A stretch of 64,000 bases of DNA from Afipia sp. (lineage in GTDB: Bacteria > Pseudomonadota > Alphaproteobacteria > Rhizobiales > Xanthobacteraceae), in contig JAFVHU010000152.1 in NCBI GenBank assembly GCA_017474385.1, positions 62,001-126,000 on the forward strand, given 5' to 3'. The translations under genes and the position numbers were made by a program. The notes under the pieces were generated by a model. It saw only the letters and a program-made list of their open reading frames with translations, was not told the DNA's origin and made no database searches. This document shows positions 9,514 to 17,657 of this stretch, piece by piece. The first letter of the stretch is position 1. The number at the start of each line of letters is the position of its first letter.

Positions 9514-10349
9514 GCCGATTGCGCCTGTTCGATAGCGCGCCGCAACGCGACAATATGCGTTTGCTTGTCGAGCGGATCGGTCATACCCGCCGCTTCGATG
9601 ACGTCGCCGACTGCTTTACTACTGAAAGCGGCACCAAGCCGCTCCGCGCGCCCATCGCCAAGGATGTTACTGGCTTCAGTGATCACGATCGGCCGGCTTT
9701 CCGTCGCCCCGATGACAACACGGCTGACGCCGCGATCCGGATCGGAAAGGAACGAGCCGATGGCGTGCGCGAACTCGCCGGTCTTCCGGCAGCTCTTGTA
9801 GTAACCCCATCGCGCCGTACTGCTGAGCTTGGGAACCTTGACGCTGACCAGCATCTCACCGGGCTGCAAATCGGCCTCCAGAGCGCCTACCATGTAATCC
9901 TCGACCGGGATCGTGCGCTCGCCGCCCGGACCACGCAGCACGACCTTGGCTCCCACAGCCGCCATGATCGAATGCCAGTCGGCCGAGGGATCGGCGTGGG
10001 TCAGGCTTCCGCCAATGGTTCCACGATTGCGCACGGCGCGATAGGCAATGCCGCGCGCCACCGTCGGCAATGCACCGCAGGTTACGTCCGGCACGCGCCG
10101 ATCTTCGATGTCCGCGTGGGTGATGCACGCACCAAGCACAATCTCGTCGGATCGCTGATCAACGCTGCGAAGCTCTTCGATACCGGTGATGTCCACCAAC
10201 AAGTCGGGCTGCACCAGACGCATGTTGAGCATCGGCCCGAGCGACTGGCTGCCCGCCATGATCTTGACCGTGAGGCCGTCGTCGGCGATCAGCTTGAGAG
10301 CCACACCGACGTCACCGGGACGCGCGTAATCGAAATTGACCGGCTTCAC
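9510..10349 (-). CDS. Molybdo-hydroxylase FAD-binding medium subunit (CoxM-like)
   Basis: This is the electron-transfer subunit of a xanthine dehydrogenase/CO-dehydrogenase-type heterotrimer; it carries FAD between the iron-sulfur subunit and the external acceptor. The 279-residue sequence has the two FAD pyrophosphate loops of the family, AGSQSLGPML (about 32-41) and RNRGTIGGSLTHADPSAD (about 108-125). It starts with GTG at 10349, overlapping the large-subunit stop by 4 bp (GTGA). Gene order is large, medium, small, whereas the classical cox order is coxM-coxS-coxL. Confidence 0.93.
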   Translation of the reverse strand: MKPVNFDYARPGDVGVALKLIADDGLTVKIMAGSQSLGPMLNMRLVQPDLLVDITGIEELRSVDQRSDEIVLGACITHADIEDRRVPDVTCGALPTVARGIAYRAVRNRGTIGGSLTHADPSADWHSIMAAVGAKVVLRGPGGERTIPVEDYMVGALEADLQPGEMLVSVKVPKLSSTARWGYYKSCRKTGEFAHAIGSFLSDPDRGVSRVVIGATESRPIVITEASNILGDGRAERLGAAFSSKAVGDVIEAAGMTDPLDKQTHIVALRRAIEQAQSA

Positions 10350-12709
10350 GCAAGCACTCCTTCATCGGCCTTCGTGCGTGGCGTGCTCCTGGCTTCCTCG
10401 ATTGCCTCCAGCACCCTGCGCGGCGTGATCGGCGAGTGCCGTATTTCGGCACCAAGCGACTTCAGCGCGTCGTTGACCGCATTGCCGATAGCTCCCGGAG
10501 GCGCGATCGCACCCCCTTCGCCGAGCCCCTTCACACCGAATTCGGTATACGGCGCCAGAGTCTCCATGTGGCCGAGCTTCGGCTCCGGCACTTCGGTCGG
10601 ACCGGGCAACAGATAGTCCGCAAACGTCGATGCAAGCGGTTGACCCGATGTGTCGAAATTCATCTCTTCATACAGCGCCGTGCCGATCCCCTGCGCGAGC
10701 CCGCCGTAAATCTGGCCGTCGACCACCATCGGATTGATCAGCTTGCCGCCATCTTCGACGATGACGTAATCGAGAAGCTCGATATCGCCCATCTCCGGAT
10801 CGACCGCGACGACCGCAATGTGGGAGGCGTAGCTGAACGTGCCGGAGTCACGCACCGGTTTGTATCCAATGGTCACTTCGAGGCCGCGCGGATCGACCGA
10901 AGGTGGAAGATCCTGCGGGCGGCGATACCAGGTGTAGGCGACTTCTTGCAGGGTGACGCTGCCGTTCGGTCCGACCACGGCGCCGTCGCTGAGCTTTACG
11001 TTGCTGATATCGGTCTGCAGCAGATGCGCGCCGATTCCGAGTGCGAGCTTGCCGAGTTCGCGCGACGCCGTCGCGACCGCGCCGCCGGCCATCACCGCAC
11101 AGCGCGATCCCCAGCTTCCGGTCGAATACGGCGTATATTCGGTGTCGCCATGGACCAGTTTGATCTTGGCGGTATCGATGCCGAGAATCTCGTGCGCAAC
11201 CTGCGGCAGCGTGGTTTCCATGCTTTGCCCATGGGAGTGGACGCCGACACGCAGTTCAAGCCCTCCATCCGGCGTCATGCGCGCCGTCGCCTGCTCATGG
11301 CCCGGCACCATCGGAATGCCCCAACCGGCGTAAACCGACGTTCCGTGCGCACCCTGCTCGCAATAGACCGACAGTCCGACACCGATCAGCCGCCCATCTG
11401 CCTCGGGCATCTTCTGACGTTCGCGCAGCGCCGGCAAATCGATCTTGGCCAGCGCTTGCCGCAGCGACTCCGGATAATCACCGCTGTCGAAATGCTTCTT
11501 GGTGATGTTGTCGAACGGCATCTGCTCCGGTTGCACGAGATTTTTCAGCCGAACCTCGTAAGGTTCGATACCGGTCTCCCGCGCAATGGCGTCCATCATC
11601 AGTTCGATGGCGAAGCAGACACCCGTGCGGGCAACGCCACGATACGGCAGGATCGGACACTTGTTGGTCGCGACCGACCACGTACGGCAGCGATAAGACG
11701 GGAAATCGTAAGGCCCCGGCAGAATGCTCGCGACCTGCGCCGCCTCGAGACAGGCCGAAAACGGATAAGACGAATAGGCTCCTGAATCGACCGTCGCCTC
11801 GCATTCCACGCCGCGCAGCTTGCCGTCGCGATCTGCATAGACGGTGATGTTGTAGTGATGTTCGCGGCAGTTGGCGCCTGCAGTGAGATGTTCGCGGCGA
11901 TCTTCGATCCAGCGCACGGGATAGCCACAGCGCTTAGCAAGCCAGCCAAGGCAGACGTCCTCTGTCAGCACGATGCCCTTGTAGCCGAAGCCACCGCCGA
12001 CGTCGGGCGAAACAATGCGGACTTGAATCTGTTCGAGCCCAAGACACTCCGAAAGACCGTTGCGCACGATGTGCGGCTGCTGGTTTCCGGTGTAGAGAAC
12101 AAGTTGGTCCATGCGCTTGTGCCACATGGCAATAGTGCCGCGCCCCTCCATCGGAGCCATACTCTGGCGCGCCGTAGAAATCTCGCGGGTGATCTTGATC
12201 GGCGCATCGTATGCCGCTTCCATGTTCACATCGACGAACGTCTCCAGGAAGATGTTGTCTCCCCAGTGCTCATGGAGCAGCGCCGAATCCGGGCGCTTCG
12301 CGAGCAGCATGTCGTGAACGGCAGGCAATTCCTCGAAATCCACCTCAACGGCGGCAGCAATGTCTTCCGCCTCCGCCCGCGTGTCCGCGACGCACATGGC
12401 GATCAGTTCACCGACCTGGCGAACCTTTTCGAAGGCGAGGATCGGCTGTTCAGAGACCTTGAAGCCCGGGAGGCCCGATACCGCGCGGATCGGCTTCACA
12501 CCCTCAAGATCAGCCGCAACGAAAACGCTGTCACGATATTGCGGCGGAATCCGTATGCCCTTGATACGCGCGTGAGCCAGAGGACTGCGAACGAAGGCCA
12601 CATCGCGCATGCCGGGCAATCGTATATCGCCGACAAATTCGCCGCGCCCGCGCATCAGGCGGTCATCTTCCTTGCGGAGAAGCCGCGCGCCTACCCCTTG
12701 CTCAACCAT
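10346..12709 (-). CDS. Molybdopterin-binding large subunit of a xanthine oxidase-family hydroxylase
   Basis: This is the catalytic subunit (787 residues), expected to bind Mo-molybdopterin cytosine dinucleotide and hydroxylate the substrate with water-derived oxygen. Visible are GGGFGYKG (molybdenum site), PYRGVARTGVCFAIEL in the position of the active-site loop, and the catalytic glutamate E731 in GLGEGGAIAPPGA. The form I CO-dehydrogenase loop with its Cys (AYxCSFR) is absent, so this is not an aerobic CO dehydrogenase; an N-heterocycle or aldehyde is more likely. ATG 12709 has AGGA 7 nt upstream and is preferred over GTG 12742. Operator 3 lies 44 bp upstream. The gene heads the operon with the FAD and Fe-S/CoxG subunits. 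Confidence 0.93.
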   Translation of the reverse strand: MVEQGVGARLLRKEDDRLMRGRGEFVGDIRLPGMRDVAFVRSPLAHARIKGIRIPPQYRDSVFVAADLEGVKPIRAVSGLPGFKVSEQPILAFEKVRQVGELIAMCVADTRAEAEDIAAAVEVDFEELPAVHDMLLAKRPDSALLHEHWGDNIFLETFVDVNMEAAYDAPIKITREISTARQSMAPMEGRGTIAMWHKRMDQLVLYTGNQQPHIVRNGLSECLGLEQIQVRIVSPDVGGGFGYKGIVLTEDVCLGWLAKRCGYPVRWIEDRREHLTAGANCREHHYNITVYADRDGKLRGVECEATVDSGAYSSYPFSACLEAAQVASILPGPYDFPSYRCRTWSVATNKCPILPYRGVARTGVCFAIELMMDAIARETGIEPYEVRLKNLVQPEQMPFDNITKKHFDSGDYPESLRQALAKIDLPALRERQKMPEADGRLIGVGLSVYCEQGAHGTSVYAGWGIPMVPGHEQATARMTPDGGLELRVGVHSHGQSMETTLPQVAHEILGIDTAKIKLVHGDTEYTPYSTGSWGSRCAVMAGGAVATASRELGKLALGIGAHLLQTDISNVKLSDGAVVGPNGSVTLQEVAYTWYRRPQDLPPSVDPRGLEVTIGYKPVRDSGTFSYASHIAVVAVDPEMGDIELLDYVIVEDGGKLINPMVVDGQIYGGLAQGIGTALYEEMNFDTSGQPLASTFADYLLPGPTEVPEPKLGHMETLAPYTEFGVKGLGEGGAIAPPGAIGNAVNDALKSLGAEIRHSPITPRRVLEAIEEARSTPRTKADEGVLA

Positions 12710-12749
12710 GCCAATTTCCTTCAACGGAAGGCGGGACACCACCTCGCTA

Positions 12750-12778
12750 AATTCATCCTATTTTTAGGATGATAGCAA
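12750..12778 (-). promoter_or_regulatory. Promoter with palindromic operator 3 (molybdo-hydroxylase operon)
   Basis: Perfect 8-bp arms TCATCCTA (12753-12760) and TAGGATGA (12765-12772) flank TTTT. The core TCCTA-N4-TAGGA differs from the other three operators only at the second base of each half-site. On the minus strand TTGCTA (12778-12773) and TGAATT (12755-12750) are 17 bp apart with the palindrome in the spacer. The -10 match is weak. Confidence 0.62.
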
Positions 12779-12844
12779 GACCTGGTTCATGCGAATTAAG
12801 GAACAAAGTAAAGCTGATGAAAAAAACTGCTCACTGCACCGGAA

Positions 12845-13657
12845 CTAGGCTTTTCCGGATTTTCGCCGCGTCAGGTTGACGGCCTTATGCCCGTTCCGGG
12901 CTTTCTTTTCGCGCAGCGGCTTGGTCCCCAAAAGGTCCATTTGCAGCTTGATGCTTTCGCTGCGGTAAATGATATCGCCGACATAGATCGCGATACCGCC
13001 GTCATCGATGACGACGCAATGGGCTTCGACAGTCGGCGCACCGATCGAAATCTTGAGAAGATCGGCGATTTCGGGGTCTGCGCTGCCGATGGTAAGCGTC
13101 TGATGCGCTTCCGACAACGTAATTTCATCCATGGAGTCGATGGCTACTAACGCCGCGGCATTCTTGAACCGCACGGGGTTCAGATCGAAAATTTCCCGCG
13201 CCAGAAGAAGATTGACGACGGAATAAGGATCCTCGTTGCGGTACTGAACGCTGCGCAGCTTGACGTAACTGGAGGCAAGATCGCCGTCGGATTCGCCCAG
13301 AACAGGCGGCGCGACGCCTTCGTCGATCGCCAGCCGCCGCGGCACGTTGTCCTTGAGCGATTCGATCAAAGTGGCCCAACTGGTCGCGAGCTTCACCCAG
13401 TGCCGGTCCTGGGTCTTTTTCGAGACAAACGTACCAAGCCCCTGGCGCGCCTGAAGCAGACCTTCTTCGCGCAGGATATCCACGGCCTGCCTCACCGTGA
13501 CGCGCGCCACCTCAAACTCGCGTTCGAGCTCTTCGAGGGTGGAAATCTTGTCCCCAGCGCTCCACTGCCCGGACTGAATCCGCGTTCTCAACACCGATGC
13601 GACCTGAATATACAGGGGCACTCTGCTGCGGTCGTATGCCTTTAACAGTCTGGACAC
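12845..13657 (-). CDS. GntR-family transcriptional regulator (HutC/UTRA subfamily)
   Basis: This 270-residue regulator has an N-terminal winged helix-turn-helix (about 13-75, including PLYIQVASVLRTRIQSGQW and LEREFEVARVTVRQAVDIL). A C-terminal UTRA-like ligand domain follows (about 95-240). HutC-type regulators bind short palindromes and are released by a pathway metabolite. It lies between the hydroxylase operon and pxpBC and is divergent from pxpBC. It starts with GTG 13657, preceded by AGAAG. Four palindromes in the neighbouring promoters make it the likely local repressor, although no copy sits immediately before its own start. Binding is inferred from position only. Confidence 0.93.
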   Translation of the reverse strand: MSRLLKAYDRSRVPLYIQVASVLRTRIQSGQWSAGDKISTLEELEREFEVARVTVRQAVDILREEGLLQARQGLGTFVSKKTQDRHWVKLATSWATLIESLKDNVPRRLAIDEGVAPPVLGESDGDLASSYVKLRSVQYRNEDPYSVVNLLLAREIFDLNPVRFKNAAALVAIDSMDEITLSEAHQTLTIGSADPEIADLLKISIGAPTVEAHCVVIDDGGIAIYVGDIIYRSESIKLQMDLLGTKPLREKKARNGHKAVNLTRRKSGKA

Positions 13658-13831
13658 ATTATCACTTCTTCTGGAATCTGGGACTCGCAGCGAAGATCAT
13701 AACTGACGCCGACATCAAAGCAATGCGCTAGCTGAAGGGGCGAGATGAACCAAAGCGTGAACCTTCCGCCTTTCGCCGAGCAAGGATGCCACTCGATTTT
13801 CATCCTGCCCGCGCAGATATTCAAGGAGGAT

Positions 13832-13861
13832 TTGACGAAGTCATACTATCTTTAGTACTAT
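13832..13861 (+). promoter_or_regulatory. Promoter with palindromic operator 4 (pxpBC)
   Basis: TTGACG (13832-13837) and TACTAT (13856-13861) are 18 bp apart and can serve as -35 and -10; an alternative -10 TATAAT lies at 13859-13864 with a longer spacer. TACTATCTTTAGTA (13844-13857, arms TACTA/TAGTA) fills the spacer and touches the -10. It ends 32 bp before the ATG at 13889. The unit drives pxpB and pxpC. Confidence 0.66.
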
Positions 13862-13888
13862 AATATCAATTGAACGAATGTGGACCGC

Positions 13889-14614
13889 ATGGCTGATTTC
13901 CGGATTTTGAAGGCGGCGGACAGCGCCATAGTGGTTGAGTTCGGATCGGCGATCGACCGCAAGACCAGTGATCGTGTCCTGGCTCTGGCCGAAACTCTGG
14001 AACAAGCCAGATTGCCAGGCGTAACCGAAGCGATCGCAACATTCCGATCGCTCAGCGTGAACTACGACCCGCTGACGACAACCGGCGGCGAGCTTGAACA
14101 AGCCATTACAGCATTTGTGGATCAACCGGCCCAGTCGGCCCATCACAAGCGACTATGGGCGATTCCCGCCTGCTACGATCCGAAATTCGCACCCGATATC
14201 GAGGATGTCGCAAAGGCCAAGGGGCTTTCGGTGGCGGAGGTCGCAGCGCTCCACGCCGGCACGCAATATCATGTCTACATGATCGGATTTGTCCCCGGTT
14301 ATCCCTACATGGGTGATTTGCCGGCAAAACTGCAGTTGCCGCGCAGGTCGGATCCTCGCCTGCGCGTTCCACCCGGCTCACTTGCGATCGCAACCAGCAT
14401 GACCGCCGTCTACCCGTATGAGAGCCCGGGAGGCTGGCATTTGATCGGAACCTCGCCCGTTCGTTTCTTTGACGCGGCATCGGCAAAAGGCTCGCTGCTC
14501 GGCCCCGGCGACGGCGTGAAGTTCGAGCCGATCTCGCCCGAAGAATTCGACCGCATTCGCAAAGCCGTGGATCGCAACGACTATGTTCCGCATAGCACGG
14601 AGCTTGCAGCGTGA
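13889..14614 (+). CDS. pxpB: 5-oxoprolinase-type subunit B (KipI family)
   Basis: PxpB is one of the two carboxylase-like subunits of the PxpABC lactamase and pairs with PxpC. The 241-residue protein shows DFRILKAADSAIVVEFG at the start, YDPLTT, and the strongly conserved IGFVPGYPYMGDLP and SLAIATSMTAVYPYESPGGW. ATG 13889 is chosen because it gives the normal family N-terminus; GTG 13880 in frame is possible. It overlaps pxpC by 4 bp (GTGA), so the two are coupled. Bacillus KipI also inhibits a sporulation kinase, but that role is not expected here. Confidence 0.92.
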   Translation: MADFRILKAADSAIVVEFGSAIDRKTSDRVLALAETLEQARLPGVTEAIATFRSLSVNYDPLTTTGGELEQAITAFVDQPAQSAHHKRLWAIPACYDPKFAPDIEDVAKAKGLSVAEVAALHAGTQYHVYMIGFVPGYPYMGDLPAKLQLPRRSDPRLRVPPGSLAIATSMTAVYPYESPGGWHLIGTSPVRFFDAASAKGSLLGPGDGVKFEPISPEEFDRIRKAVDRNDYVPHSTELAA

Positions 14615-15645
14615 TTTCTGTGCTCAAAGTTATCGCGCCCGGCTTCCACACCACCGTGCAGGACGTAGGACGGCGCGGCTTTCAGCACGTCGGCGTGCCG
14701 GTGTCCGGCGCCCTCGACCGTAGCGGCTTCACGCTGGCGAATGCGCTGGTGGGAAACACGTTAAACGCATCGTGCCTGGAAATCATCGGCTCCGGTCCTG
14801 AACTGGAGGTCGTCAGTTCGTCTGTCCGTCTTGCGCTGGTTGGCAGCGGCGGCGGGCTCGATATCGTCGGACGCGAAGATCCCCTCGTCCGTTCAGGACA
14901 GTCAGTCCGGCTGACCAAGGGCGAGATCGTACGTGTGCGCCTGGGTGGCGACGCATTCTGCTCCTATCTGGCTATCGAGGGCGGCTTCGATGTCCCATTG
15001 TGCCTCGGCAGTCGGTCGACCTATACCCGCGCCGGATTCGGTGGACTGTCCGGGCGTCAACTTCGAGGCGGCGACATCCTGGACGGATCAACCGAGGACG
15101 TCGCTGCGCGTGAAGAAGTCACTCTGAGCGAACAGCGCAATCTTCGTTTCGATCAACCGATCCGCGTCGTGCTCGGCCCGCAGGATGACTACTTTATCGA
15201 AGATGCCATCCGCGAATTCCTGTCGAGCGTCTACACCATTACGCCGGCATCCGACCGGATGGGATTTCGTCTGGATGGCTCCACTCTCACACACAAGAAC
15301 GATTACAATATCGTCTCGGACGGTATCGTTGCCGGATCGATTCAGGTGCCTGGTTCAAAGCTGCCCATCGTACTGATGGTCGACGCGCAGACGACGGGCG
15401 GCTATCCAAAGATCGCTACCGTCATCTCTGCTGACCTGCCGCTGCTCGGCGTCCGCGGCGCGGGTCGCACTGTAAAATTTAAGGCTGTATCGCGCGAGGA
15501 AGCCGAAACGATCCGCCGGGCCGAGCATCAGGATGTCCTGAACATGATTCAGGACATCCGGCCCGTGAGCGAGATGCAGGGCATCAATATCAAGGCGCTA
15601 TATACGTGCAACCTGATCGATGGCTTGGTCGACGCGAAAGCCTGA
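14611..15645 (+). CDS. pxpC: 5-oxoprolinase-type subunit C (KipA family, biotin-dependent-carboxylase-like fold)
   Basis: This is the 344-residue partner of PxpB. Family marks are VIAPGFHTTVQDVGRRGFQH near the N-terminus, GVPVSGALDRSGFTLANALV (about 29-48), LAIEGGFDVP (about 120) and GSIQVPGSKLPIVLMVDAQT (about 247-266). Together with PxpB it carries out the ATP-dependent activation and transfer steps of lactam opening. It starts with GTG inside the pxpB stop. It converges on the diaminopropionate ammonia-lyase-like gene with a 14-bp gap occupied by a hairpin. Confidence 0.93.
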   Translation: MISVLKVIAPGFHTTVQDVGRRGFQHVGVPVSGALDRSGFTLANALVGNTLNASCLEIIGSGPELEVVSSSVRLALVGSGGGLDIVGREDPLVRSGQSVRLTKGEIVRVRLGGDAFCSYLAIEGGFDVPLCLGSRSTYTRAGFGGLSGRQLRGGDILDGSTEDVAAREEVTLSEQRNLRFDQPIRVVLGPQDDYFIEDAIREFLSSVYTITPASDRMGFRLDGSTLTHKNDYNIVSDGIVAGSIQVPGSKLPIVLMVDAQTTGGYPKIATVISADLPLLGVRGAGRTVKFKAVSREEAETIRRAEHQDVLNMIQDIRPVSEMQGINIKALYTCNLIDGLVDAKA

Positions 15646-15665
15646 CCGGGAATTCCGGATCAGGC
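15640..15665. terminator. Hairpin between convergent pxpC and dpaL stops
   Basis: The 13-nt arms at 15640-15652 and 15653-15665 are complementary except for two positions and cover both stop codons. A hairpin placed exactly between convergent genes suggests a bidirectional terminator, but no U-tract follows on either strand. Confidence 0.4.
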
Positions 15666-16850
15666 CGGGACAAGAACGCGCGGATCGACGCCGGTCAGGC
15701 TCTTGTAGATCGAGGGATCGGTAGCCCCCTCGGTATTAAACAGCAGCACACGCGAATTGGCGTCCAGTCCAAGCAACGCGCGGCTCTGCGGATCACCGGC
15801 CGCAGCGAGCAGACCAGCCAGACCGGCGCCGCCACTTTCACCCGCAATCACACGGCTTCTTCCATTTTCCGCACGGGCCAACTGCTTCATCGCCGCGATC
15901 GCATCGGCATCACGCACGGTCATGTAGGCTTCCGCCAGCCGGGAAAGAATGCCCCACGCCAGCATCGATGGTTCGTAGCATTCAAGCATCGCCATAACCG
16001 TTGGCTCCACCGGCGCGATCTTCACCGGTGCGTCCGCTTCATTGCTCGCGAGTAGACATGCCGCGCGATCAGGTTCGACAATGATGAATTTAGGCCGTGC
16101 AGCACCGGTGCGGAGCGTGAGATTGGCAGCGATCGCGGCGGCAAACCCGCCAACACCCGCCTGCAGGAAAACATGCGTCGGCGGCTCCGCCATTTCATCC
16201 AGTATCTCGGACACCATCACGGTGTAGCCCTGCATCACAAGACGGGGAATGCGCTCGTAACCGGGCCACGACGTGTCCGACACGATGATCCAGTTATTGG
16301 CATGACAGACACGTTCTGCTTCCGCGACCGCATCATCGTAATTTCCGTCAACTTCGATGACGTTGGCGCCGAAGCGCGCAATCGCCGCGATGCGCTCCGG
16401 GCTGACGCCTTCATGCACGAAGATATTCGCCCGGCATCCGGCGAGATTTGCTCCGGCGGCAACGGAGCGGCCATGATTGCCGTCTGTTGCACAACCGACA
16501 TCGATATTGCGGACTACAGCTCTCACGTCAGGATCGAGCAATTCGCCGGGGTGCACGGGACGGCCGAGGACGCGGCCAGCTTCCTCGAGCGCGAGACAAA
16601 CCACGGCGTAGGCACCGCCCAACGACTTGAAGCTTCCAAGCCCGAACCGCCCGCTCTCGTCCTTGATATGAACCGACTGCACACCCGCCGTAGCCGCCAC
16701 TTCGCGCAGCGAACGCAGCGGCGACGGCCGATAACTCGGATGCAGCCGCAGCATGTCCAGCGCCTTTTCGGCGGCCGCCGGCCCAAACATCTCCTGGTCC
16801 AGGGGCAGCAGGGGCTTGCCGCGGCTCATGCTCTTGTTGCGTTCAATCAT
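15660..16850 (-). CDS. dpaL: Diaminopropionate ammonia-lyase-like PLP enzyme
   Basis: DpaL converts 2,3-diaminopropionate to pyruvate and two ammonia by alpha,beta-elimination. The 396-residue fold-II PLP protein has its Schiff-base lysine at K75 in GSFKSLGGAY and the cofactor loop CATDGNHGRSVA. It has the family's long central part SDTSWPGYERIPRLVMQGY and the glycine-rich GESGGAGLAGLL near the C-terminus. ATG 16850 follows AGAGG at 7 nt. It is divergent from an Lrp/AsnC gene, which probably controls it. It lacks the palindrome of the neighbouring operons, so it may not belong to the same regulon. Confidence 0.88.
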   Translation of the reverse strand: MIERNKSMSRGKPLLPLDQEMFGPAAAEKALDMLRLHPSYRPSPLRSLREVAATAGVQSVHIKDESGRFGLGSFKSLGGAYAVVCLALEEAGRVLGRPVHPGELLDPDVRAVVRNIDVGCATDGNHGRSVAAGANLAGCRANIFVHEGVSPERIAAIARFGANVIEVDGNYDDAVAEAERVCHANNWIIVSDTSWPGYERIPRLVMQGYTVMVSEILDEMAEPPTHVFLQAGVGGFAAAIAANLTLRTGAARPKFIIVEPDRAACLLASNEADAPVKIAPVEPTVMAMLECYEPSMLAWGILSRLAEAYMTVRDADAIAAMKQLARAENGRSRVIAGESGGAGLAGLLAAAGDPQSRALLGLDANSRVLLFNTEGATDPSIYKSLTGVDPRVLVPA

Positions 16851-16860
16851 GTCTGCACCT

Positions 16861-16935
16861 CTTTCAGGCGCAAAATTAGCTTACTTGACGAGCCAAATAT
16901 CCTCTGATTTGTTGCTTTCAGCGCAATAATTTTGC
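16861..16935. promoter_or_regulatory. Repeated sites in the dpaL/lrp intergenic region, candidate Lrp-family binding sites
   Basis: CTTTCAGGCGCAAAATT (16861-16877) and CTTTCAGCGCAATAATT (about 16915-16930) are near-identical direct repeats about 53 bp (five helical turns) apart. Embedded in them, GCAAAATTA (16870-16878) and TAATTTTGC (16927-16935) form a perfect inverted pair. Lrp/AsnC proteins bind such phased AT-containing sites and wrap DNA. The repeats lie between the divergent starts at 16850 and 16945. Confidence 0.5.
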
Positions 16936-16944
16936 AAGAAATCA

Positions 16945-17442
16945 ATGACACCCTCAAAAAGCATCCAACTGGACGACTTCGACCTCGCCATTCTCGACCA
17001 GTTGCAGGTCAACAACCGGACCTCGCTTCAGGAGATCGGGAAGTCTGTCAACCTGTCGGCCGCAGCCGTGCAGCGACGAGTCCGGCGGATGGAAGACGCG
17101 CGTGTCATTCAATCCAACGCGGCAATTGTCGACCCCGCTAGCGTTGGGCGTCCCATTACGATTGTCGTGGAAGTGCAGATCGACAGCGAACAGGCCGATC
17201 TAATGGACTCGGCGCGCCGCGAGTTCGCGGCCGCACCTGAAGTGCAGCAATGCTACTACGTGACAGGCGCCGCGGACTTCATCCTCGTTCTCACGGTATC
17301 AACCATGGAAGAGTACGAGCAGCTCAGCCGCCGCCTGTTTCTCGAAAATCCGAACGTGAAGCACTTCAATACGTTTGTCGCGATGAACCGCGTCAAGACC
17401 AGTCTGAGAGTTCCGCTCATACCGGCGGGCAAAGGCCTTTGA
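16945..17442 (+). CDS. Lrp/AsnC-family transcriptional regulator
   Basis: This 165-residue protein has an N-terminal AsnC-type helix-turn-helix (LDDFDLAILDQLQVNNRTSL, then LSAAAVQRRVRRMEDARVI, about residues 9-60). A C-terminal RAM/ligand domain follows (ITIVVEVQIDSEQ to NTFVAMNRVKTSL, about 75-158). Such proteins sense amino acids and usually regulate the divergent gene, here the ammonia-lyase-like gene. A likely effector is the lyase substrate or a related amino acid (inference). Repeats in the 94-bp intergenic region are candidate sites. Confidence 0.93.
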   Translation: MTPSKSIQLDDFDLAILDQLQVNNRTSLQEIGKSVNLSAAAVQRRVRRMEDARVIQSNAAIVDPASVGRPITIVVEVQIDSEQADLMDSARREFAAAPEVQQCYYVTGAADFILVLTVSTMEEYEQLSRRLFLENPNVKHFNTFVAMNRVKTSLRVPLIPAGKGL

Positions 17443-17462
17443 GACTTGTGCCGACGCTAAAC

Positions 17463-17657
17463 TTATCGGCGCTTCAAAAAGAAATACCCGCACAACAGGA
17501 TCGGGATCGTCAGCGTTAGCCACGACACACCATCCCAAAGGCCATCCCCGACCAGCGCCGATACAAGTCCGACGATGCTCAGCACACCGAGCACCAGTGG
17601 TATCGCGAAAATCTGACCGTTGGTTTGCCGGCGCGGCTGAATTGGCATGTGCATCAT
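17463..17657 (-). CDS. Small two-helix membrane protein after the PepSY gene
   Basis: This is a 64-residue protein with two hydrophobic segments (about 18-38 and 44-60) and a basic C-terminus FFLKRR. Its start overlaps the PepSY gene stop by 4 bp (ATGA), which argues that it is a real, translationally coupled gene in the receptor-PepSY operon. No motif allows a function call; a small partner of the PepSY membrane protein is the simplest guess. Confidence 0.75.
   Translation of the reverse strand: MMHMPIQPRRQTNGQIFAIPLVLGVLSIVGLVSALVGDGLWDGVSWLTLTIPILLCGYFFLKRR

Noticed and set aside
10346..12709. Annotation as aerobic carbon monoxide dehydrogenase large subunit
   Set aside because: The cysteine-containing AYxCSFR loop needed for the CuSMo site is absent, so only the broad xanthine oxidase-family call is supported.
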